The position numbers and the translations under genes were made by a program. The notes beneath the pieces were generated by a model that did no database searches, was not told the origin of the DNA, and worked only from the letters and a program-made list of their open reading frames with translations. Positions 57,301-64,000 of a stretch of DNA of 64,000 nt are shown piece after piece. Source of the DNA: Apostichopus japonicus (Eukaryota > Echinodermata > Holothuroidea > Aspidochirotida > Stichopodidae). Within the stretch, counting starts at the first letter, position 1, and every line of letters begins with the position of its first letter. The stretch is from NCBI RefSeq assembly GCF_037975245.1, contig NC_092562.1:31744554-31808553 (forward strand), in the 5' to 3' direction.

Positions 57301-60188
57301 CACTCTACTTAATTTACCATGTAGTAGAGAGATCATAGTAGAGCCTTTCTCAAGGCTGTTCAGTCATCCTAGTCAACAGGTCAATCTTAATACCTCCCTC
57401 CCCCCCCCCCCATGTAGGAACACTTTATCCTTATACCTACAATGTGGTAAGTAAAACACTCTACTTTATTTACCATGTAGTAGAGAGATCATAGTAGAGC
57501 CTTTCAAGGCTGTTCAGTTATCCTAGTCAACAGGTCAATCTTAATACCTCCCTCCCCCCCCCCCCCCATGTAGGAACACTTTATCCTTATACCTACAGTG
57601 TGGTAAGTAAATCACTCTACTTGATTTACCATGTAGCAGAGAGATCATAGTAGAGCCTTTCTCAAGGCTGTTCAGTCATCCTAGTCAACAGGTCAATCTT
57701 AATACCTCCTTCCCCCCAGCAGAATTAGCAGGGGTTTTACCCCCCCCCCTCCCATCGCAGCACCCCTACACAAATATGATAAATAAAATCTTTCATTTAC
57801 CTTCTTTTACCAAATATATTACTTTTTGTCTGAGATTATTATCTCTGATTTGTGTGATAGTCTTGATCATTTTTTCACTTTCCATAGCTGTACGGTCCAA
57901 TGCCTTACTTTGGCTGCTTCAAACTAACCACAGAAGGTTCCACTCCATTTGTCAATTTAAGGTGAGCCACTTTCTCATGTTACTTGATTCTCTATAAAGC
58001 TATCAAACATAGGCATTGTTTTGGGTTCAATGTGGTTCTTTGGAAAACCTATTAGTGCTACTGGCAAAATATTGTCATTTTTATGATTAATAATTGGTTC
58101 CTACATATTGTTAATGTATTCCTACATATTAATTTGTTCCTACATATGATTCATTTGTTCCTGTGAATAGTTACTTAGTTGCTCCAAATTGTTATATTCA
58201 TTGGTACAAATTTTCAATTCATTTTTATGACTCTTAATAAGTTGTGAGAACATATAATTAATTTTTAATAAAGTGTTAAGTTGTAAGAATGAATTAGTTG
58301 TGAGAACAAGAGAATAAAGACCAGCCTTTATTTCACACTAGAACCAAGTATTTAATAATTTATATAAAACACTTCACAAAAAGGTTGAATACTGAATAAT
58401 TCCCTGTGATGTTGTGCTTACCAGATGTACATATACATAAGAAACTCATCAAACTTTCAAAATCCACATATTTTGCTATAGAATTTGCTATCAGACTGTC
58501 TATCTGACTGGATAGGAAATTTTAGAAATAAGTTAAGCATTGAAGAATGTTTGCAACTAATATCACAGACCTGAGCTAAAGATGTTTGAAGTGTACATAC
58601 TGGGTACATGTAGTATGTAATTTCAGTCAGTATTATATCAATGCTAGATGTGTACATACTGGGTTTATTCAGTATGTAATTTTAGTTAGTATTATATCAA
58701 TGTTTGATGTGTACATACTGGGTCCATTCAGTATGTAATTTCAGTCAGTATTATATCAATGTTTGATGTGTACATACTGGGTCCATTCAGTATGTAATTT
58801 CAGTCAGTATTATATCAATGCTAGATGTGTACATACTGGGTCCATTCAGTATTTCATTTCAGTTAGTATTATATCAATGTTTGATGTGTACATGTATACT
58901 GGGTCCATTCAGTATGTAATTTAATACAGTCAGTATTATATCAATGCTTGATGTGTACATACTGGGTCCATTCAGTATGTAATTTCAGTCAGTATTATAT
59001 CAATGTTTGATGTGTACATTCTGGGTCCATTCAGTATGTACTTTCATACAGTTAGTATTATATCAATGTTTGATGTGTACATCCTGGGTCCATTCAGTAT
59101 GTAATTTCAGTCAGTATTATATCAATGTTTGATGTGTACATACTGGGTCCATGCAGTTTGTAATTTAATACAGTCAGTATAATATCAATGTTTGATGTGT
59201 ACATACTGGGTCCATGCAGTTTGTAATTTAATACAGTCAGTATTATATCAATGCTTGATGTGTACATACTGGGTCCATTCAGTTTGTAATTTCAGTCAGT
59301 ATTATATCAATGTTTGATGTGTACATACTGGGTCCATTCAGTATGTAATTTCAGTCAGTATTATATCAATGTTTGATGTGTACATACTGGGTCCATTCAG
59401 TATGTACTTTCATACAGTTAGTATTATATCAATGTTTGATGTGTACATACTGGGTCCATTCAGTATGTAATTTCAGTCAGTATTATATCAATGTTTGATG
59501 TGTACATACTGGGTCCATTCAGTTTGTAATTTCAGTCAGTATTATATCAATGTTTGATGCGTACATGCTGGGTCCATTCAGTATGTAATTTCAGTCAGTA
59601 TTATATCAATGTTTGATGTGTACATACTGGGTCCATTCAGTATGTAATTTCAGTCAGTATTATATCAATGTTTGATGTGTACATACTGGGTCCATTCAGT
59701 TTGTAATTTCAGTCAGTATTATATCAATGTTTGATGTGTACATACTGGGTCCATTCAGTATGTAATTTCAGTCAGTATTATATCAATGTTTGATGTGTAC
59801 ATGCTGGGTCCATTCAGTATGTAATTTAATACAGTCAGTATTATATTAATGTACTTTGTCTCCTTACAGGTGGTTTTTGAGCACTCTGGAGCTGACCGAT
59901 GGTGACCTTTATTTCTACAATGGAATCCTCATGACCTTTTCCTTCTTTGTTTTGCGTATTCTGACTATCATTCCTTATTGGATTAGTGTCTACCGTACGT
60001 TTTCCACTCATCCGATGCCGGGCATCACACCTCACATGAGGAACTCATTAATTTTTGGAAGCATAGCGTTAGACCTTCTCAATATTTACTGGTTCAGGAA
60101 AATGCTGCTAGGAGCCAAGAAGGTCATGGATAAGCGAAACTTGGCGAACGAGAAGGAAGCTAAAACCATCAAGGATAAAGAGTTATAA
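51114..60188 (+). CDS. TLCD4: TLCD4 (TMEM56), TLC-domain membrane protein (6 exons)
   Basis: Exons 51114-51301, 52181-52270, 54422-54480, 57196-57290, 57888-57961 and 59870-60188 join in frame to 274 residues plus stop; human TLCD4 has 263. It matches the family segment by segment: FFTFLFLKASPSWSKKLFPA, DNLKQDWNSRV, a PVWG turn, FSFHHLATLYPYTY (the conserved His-His of TLC domains), STPFVNLRWFLS and YNGILMTFSFFVLRI. TLC proteins are multi-pass membrane proteins linked to lipid handling; the reaction of TLCD4 itself is not established. I use the ATG at 51114 (MEGNITYD) because it gives a family-like N-terminus. The frame is open back to an AG at 51082, so an upstream exon may add residues or 5' UTR. 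The C-terminus is lysine-rich (KDKEL), not a clear KKXX signal. Confidence 0.93.
52181..52270 (+). CDS. TLCD4: TLCD4 exon 2
   Basis: Acceptor GATACTTACAG, donor GTAAGA. Encodes VTSLVHCAIVSPIAIYVVLA and DEEVNRDPVW, aligning with the human VSTCHS...LFDEATKADPLW region. Confidence 0.9.
52915..54405. repeat. 65-bp minisatellite in TLCD4 intron 2
   Basis: About 23 units of CATGACCACTACATGGCTAG, ATTATAATATTCTATTCTTA and GTTCATTACCTCGTGTATAC. It abuts the acceptor of exon 3; the last unit merges into the pyrimidine tract. Confidence 0.93.
54422..54480 (+). CDS. TLCD4: TLCD4 exon 3
   Basis: Short exon right after the 65-bp array; acceptor TTGTCTATTTTAG, donor GTAACT. Encodes GYSVISRIVMAITEGFMLA. 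Confidence 0.88.
55195..56425. repeat. 52-bp minisatellite in TLCD4 intron 3
   Basis: About 24 units of CATACATATATTATCAGTCT, CAACTGAGTCTGCAAACTAC and ACTGTTGAAGAC, with an AT dinucleotide run near 56152-56176. Confidence 0.93.
56722..57070 (+). mobile_element. tRNA-derived SINE
   Basis: A perfect pol III box A, TGGTCAAGTGG (56731-56741), and a box B with one mismatch, GGTCAATCC (56775-56783), are spaced as in a tRNA. Downstream TGTCCTTGGTCAAGGCACTT and CACCCAGGTGTATATG resemble the conserved core of widespread metazoan SINEs. The 3' limit is uncertain. Confidence 0.75.
57196..57290 (+). CDS. TLCD4: TLCD4 exon 4
   Basis: Acceptor TTAATTTCAG, donor GTAAGT. Encodes DFLVIIKYFPLKD and FSFHHLATLYPYTYNV with the key His-His. 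Its last 29 bases and donor recur twice downstream. Confidence 0.92.
57262..57720 (+). repeat. Three copies of the TLCD4 exon 4 donor region, about 155-bp unit
   Basis: The unit starts with CAACACTTTATCCTTATACC then TACAATGTGGTAAGTAAA, and runs through GTAGAGAGATCATAGTAGAG to a C-run. Copies start near 57262 (real exon end), 57419 and 57574. Each extra copy follows a C-rich tract and CATGTAG. Confidence 0.92.
57888..57961 (+). CDS. TLCD4: TLCD4 exon 5
   Basis: Acceptor CACTTTCCATAG, donor GTGAGC; phase 0 in, 2 out. Encodes LYGPMPYFGCFKLTTEGSTP and FVNLR, matching the ELSSPFVNQRW stretch of vertebrates. Confidence 0.9.
58570..59856. repeat. 60-bp minisatellite in TLCD4 intron 5
   Basis: About 21 units of TCAGTCAGTATTATATCAAT, GTTTGATGTGTACATACTGG and GTCCATTCAGTATGTAATTT; ends within 15 bases of the final acceptor. 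Confidence 0.93.
59870..60188 (+). CDS. TLCD4: TLCD4 exon 6 and stop
   Basis: Acceptor TCTCCTTACAG; encodes WFLSTLELTDGDLYFYNGIL, MTFSFFVLRILTIIPYW, a last helix SLIFGSIALDLLNIYWF, and a basic tail ending KDKEL. Confidence 0.93.
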
Positions 60189-61269
60189 GACAGGACCTTT
60201 TGATGTGGAATAAGTTGTCTTTGATTCCATGTTGCTATTGTCTGCTAAATGGATTGCTATCTATAGTGCAGCAGCATCAGGATTGTCCAACAATTTGCTG
60301 CTATTGAGAGAATTGAACTCTTAAAGGATTGGTTCAGGTGTTAAACATGTCTATTTTGTATGAAAGAGCACAAAAAGACAAAAAGAACAGTGAAGAAACT
60401 ACCATGATAGCATGCTCTGTTAAGGAGATATGACACTTTGAAGATATCAAAATTTCTTGAAAATGAATGGTGTAGAAAGACTTACTGTGAGGGTGTGACG
60501 TCACATCCTCACTTTCTTAACATTTATATGAATATATTTCTTGAAAAATTATTTACATTTTTTAACACATTTGAAAATAATATAATCAAAAATTCTTCAG
60601 ATGTTTAATCTCAAATACTTCCTTTGACAAATATGAGATCTCCTGACATATCTTTTGGTTGAAATTCATGAAATCTCACAAAATATTTAGAGAAAAAAAG
60701 AAAGACTTTTCAGGAATGTGAGGATGTGACATCACAGCTAGTCAGATTTCAGCAGTTTCTACACAATCTGATCAAACTTTACACTTGAATATCTCTTTAA
60801 CAGAAAAAGATATTTGAACAGTTTTTTCACCATTGTTTTCTTTTATTGTCCTCTTTCATATAACATAAACATGTATGACAACTGAACCAATCCTTTAATG
60901 ATCTTATTCTTTCTAACAGATAAATGTTTATTAAGATATTATTAACAGTAGATGATGATCCATGCTTTGTGTTTATTGAAAGGCCTAAGCTTTAAGTTAT
61001 TACATGTACCTGCCATTTATAGTGTAGCACATTTTGTACCTGTAATTTGTACTTAAACCTAAACTTAGCCTAGGCCAACCTACCAATCAACTGATCTGTT
61101 GGGGCCTAGTGCTTTTGCACATTTTACCGATCTGTCAAGTACCACTTACGTCTTGATAGTTTGTAAAGATTATGACTGATCTTTTCATTTGTCTTGCATT
61201 TTGCCCTTTTCCAAAGTGTATTAGTGAAATCATCACTCATTGCTATTTGAAGCTATGTGAGCCTGCACT
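60189..61269. other. TLCD4 3' UTR and downstream sequence
   Basis: No clear AATAAA close to the stop. Contains a loose direct repeat (GTGAGGGTGTGACGTCACAT near 60490, GTGAGGATGTGACATCACAG near 60718). Confidence 0.45.
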
Positions 61270-62225
61270 GTGCATTAAGGTGTGCAGGTAGTGGTACTCA
61301 TATTGTATTAAGGCAAACAGTCACACTGTGAGATCTCTCCTACACAATATCAAGGTATAGAACTAGGTATGCAAGTGTGCAGGTAGTGGTACTCATATTG
61401 TATGAAGGTAAACGGTCACACTGTGAGATCTCTCCTACACAATATCAAGGTATAGAACTAGGTATGCAAGTGTGCAGGTAGTGGTACTCATATTGTATGA
61501 AGGTAAACGGTCACACTGTGAGATCTCTCCTGCACAATATCAAGGCATAGAACTAGGTACAGTATGCAAGTGTGCAGGTAGTGGTACTCATATTGTATTA
61601 AGGTAAACGGTCACACTGTGAGATCTCTCCTGCACAATATCAAGGTATAGAACTAGGTATGCAAGTGTGCAGGTAGTGGTACTCATATTGTATGAAGGTA
61701 AACACTGTGAGATCTCTCCTACACAATATCAAGGTATAGAACTAGGTACAGTATGCAAGTGTGCAGGTAGTGGTACTCATATTGTATTAAGGTAAACGGT
61801 CACACTGTGAGATCTCTCCTACACAATATCAAGGCATAGAACTAGGTATGCAAGTGTGCAGGTAGTGGTACTCATATTGTATTAAGGTAAACGGTCACAC
61901 TGTGAGATCTCTCCTGCACAATAACAGGGTATAGAACTAGGTACAGTATGCAAGTGTGCAGGTAGTGGTACTCATATTGTATTAAGGTAAACAGTCACAC
62001 TGTGAGATCTCTCCTGCACAATATCAAGGTATAGAACTAGGTATGCAAGTGTGCAGGTAGTGGTACTCATATTGTATTAAGGTAAACGGTCACACTGTGA
62101 GATCTCTCCTACATAATATCAAGGTATAGAACTACTGTAGGTATGCAAGTGTGCAGGTACAGTAGTGGTACTCATATTGTATTAAGGTAAACGGTCACAC
62201 TGTTAGTTCTCTCCTACATAATATC
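61270..62225. repeat. 95-bp minisatellite
   Basis: About ten units of AAGTGTGCAGGTAGTGGTAC, TCATATTGTATTAAGGTAAA, CGGTCACACTGTGAGATCTC and following. Confidence 0.92.
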
Positions 62226-63750
62226 ACTATCTTAAATAATCCCAACTCTTGATTGGCTGCTGACTTTAGATGGCAGTTCATGGTAATTCCTATGGTTATG
62301 ACCTCTGTCTTCCTATGTTGTACCTCAAGATATTAAATGAAGTAAGAAAAACATTAAATTACAGAATTAAGAAAATAAGAGCAGTAATTGTATTCTTACT
62401 TTGTACAAGAGCAGTATCTATAACAGAATGAGGTCAATTTTATGTGTCAAATTTACGTTCAATGACTTTTATGCTGTTTCCTATCCATCGATCAGGTGGT
62501 TTTATCTTAGTTTATATTTGTGGATAGCAAACAGTCATCATACAATTTCTTACATGTGGTTTCATAATGACACTATATACTAGAAGTACTACAGCAATGT
62601 GTTCATATTCAGATTTATTTTTTGCCATATAGCTGTAACCTCTGCAGTCACCTTGGCATGTGTGTGTATGTTTTGGGTGGTTGTGGTTGTGTGTGTGTTT
62701 TGTTGTGAATGCATCTCATTAAGGGAAGGTTACATGTGTGACTCATGCTCAGCATGTGGGTCCCCACATTGATAGAATCAAGTTGGGTGGGTTGGGGTTA
62801 AAGGTCAGAAATATTAACAATAGGGTATTGGATTATTCTCATGCAGTTTGTTATTATCTAAGCAGTAAACTTAGAAATGAGCATCTTGTTCAATTTGGGT
62901 GAAGACAAAGGATATGTTAATGGTGCACCATAGCCACTTGGTGTGGCACTAGACAGCTACAGGGTATTAAGCTGTTCATTGGAAGAATAAAAACATGGAT
63001 GACTTGACAGTTTTAGAGTCTTGTCTCAAGTCATTGCAAGTTTTCAAATAAAGTGACTTGAAAGAATTTTTTTTTTCCTAAATTAGAGACAATACAGTGA
63101 CGAGTGTCTGTGATGACTCAGGAACATGAAAAATAATGACTCATCTTGACCTTAACATGAAGTGACTAGTTACCAACTGTGTGAATTTATTAACATGAAT
63201 ATATGAATTATCTGAAATAGTTATTGATCTACTTATTGAATTACATGTTCTTTTCTTTCCTTTGACCCAGATGTTTGACCTAATTTGTTATATTTTTTAG
63301 CCAATATTTTTTAGCCAAATATTCATTTCAATTGATAAGAAGCATTATTATATTTATTAATCTGTAGTATTTGAATCCTCAGAGCAGCTGCTGCTTGCAG
63401 ATTTCAGAAAGGTCTTACTGCATCATATTTAAAACAAATCAAGATGGTGTTGCAATTCATGCTTCATCTAAGTTAGTGTCAAATGAATCATATATGTTAT
63501 ATTTAACTCTACTCGGAGCCATTGACATCATAAGTTACAACACAGCCAGTCACTCAGTAGGAATGTAGTAACCAGTAATGGTTATAATAAACATGCATAT
63601 GTTAAATAAATTTGAATTGAAATAAATGTTAAGAAAGTTTTGTTCATTTTATGCTTAGAATCCAGCAGCTGCCTTTCTACTTTAAGTATTTGAGAACACT
63701 TGAATGAAAGAATGTCTGAAATGAGACACAAACTTAATCTACACCATTGA
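62226..63750. other. Intergenic or 3' flanking sequence
   Basis: AT-rich; AATAAA hexamers near 62985 and 63047 could be late poly(A) signals but none is tied to a transcript. No gene recognised. Confidence 0.4.
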
Positions 63751-63754
63751 TCTA

Positions 63755-64000
63755 TGTAGTAGAGTCGCCCGTGTAGTAGAGATGCCCGTGTAGCAGGGAC
63801 GCCCGTGTAGCAGGGACGCCTGTGTAGTAGGGACGCCCGTGTAGTAGGGCCGCCCGTGTAGTAGGGACGCCCATATAGTAGGGACGCCCGTTAAGTAGGG
63901 ACGCCCGTGTAGTAGAGTCGCCCGTGGAGTAGAGTCGCCCGTGGAGTAGGGACGCCCGTGTAGTAGGGACGCCCATGTAGCAGGGACGCCCGTGTAGCAG
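63755..64000. repeat. 17-bp minisatellite, running off the window
   Basis: About 14 units of GTGTAGTAGGGACGCCC with AGAGTCG and AGCAGGG variants; CpG-rich. Confidence 0.9.

Overview
This window is animal nuclear DNA. It is AT-rich, its genes are split by GT-AG introns, and it carries non-LTR retrotransposon and SINE debris, hAT-like and foldback MITEs and more than twenty minisatellite arrays. A gene joining C-type lectin, FN3 and CUB domains, together with the repeat style, suggests a marine invertebrate deuterostome. An echinoderm such as a sea cucumber is my best guess, but amphioxus or a hemichordate is not excluded, and the species call is inference.

Layout. (1) 1-38.8 kb, + strand: the 3' part of a large type I membrane receptor gene whose 5' end lies before the window. 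I could follow 14 exons in one phase-consistent frame (845 codons including the stop): C-type lectin, FN3, three CUB domains, an uncharacterised juxtamembrane module, one transmembrane helix and an acidic cytoplasmic tail. The last four exons (juxtamembrane half, TM, tail, stop, poly(A) signal) occur twice, in a tandem duplication at about 30.16-34.97 kb and 35.59-40.13 kb, and both copies are intact. The 17.7-kb intron before them holds arrays, a LINE relic, MITEs and a possible nested two-exon reading frame. (2) 41.8-45.0 kb, - strand: a complete five-exon ALG14 gene (217 aa), tail-to-tail with the receptor. ALG14 is the membrane anchor of the enzyme that adds the second GlcNAc to dolichol-PP-GlcNAc. 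(3) 45-51 kb: an intergenic stretch rich in transposon relics. (4) 51.1-60.2 kb, + strand: a six-exon TLCD4 (TMEM56) gene (274 aa from the likely start), head-to-head with ALG14. ALG14 and TLCD4 are also divergent neighbours on human chromosome 1p21.3, so this looks like an old linkage. (5) 60.2-64 kb: sequence downstream of TLCD4 with two more arrays, the last running off the window.

The most unusual property is the relation between arrays and exons. Most large introns carry a minisatellite. In three places the repeat unit is a copy of an exon/intron junction, so the intron is filled with decoy splice sites: the acceptor of the lectin exon (about ten extra copies), the donor of the third CUB exon (14 extra copies) and the donor of TLCD4 exon 4 (two extra copies). 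A further array of 51-bp units (17 codons) is continuous in frame with the second CUB exon for about 280 codons, although splice phases show it is intronic. Exon borders were derived by hand from splice consensus, phase and remembered family sequences; no alignment or RNA evidence was available.
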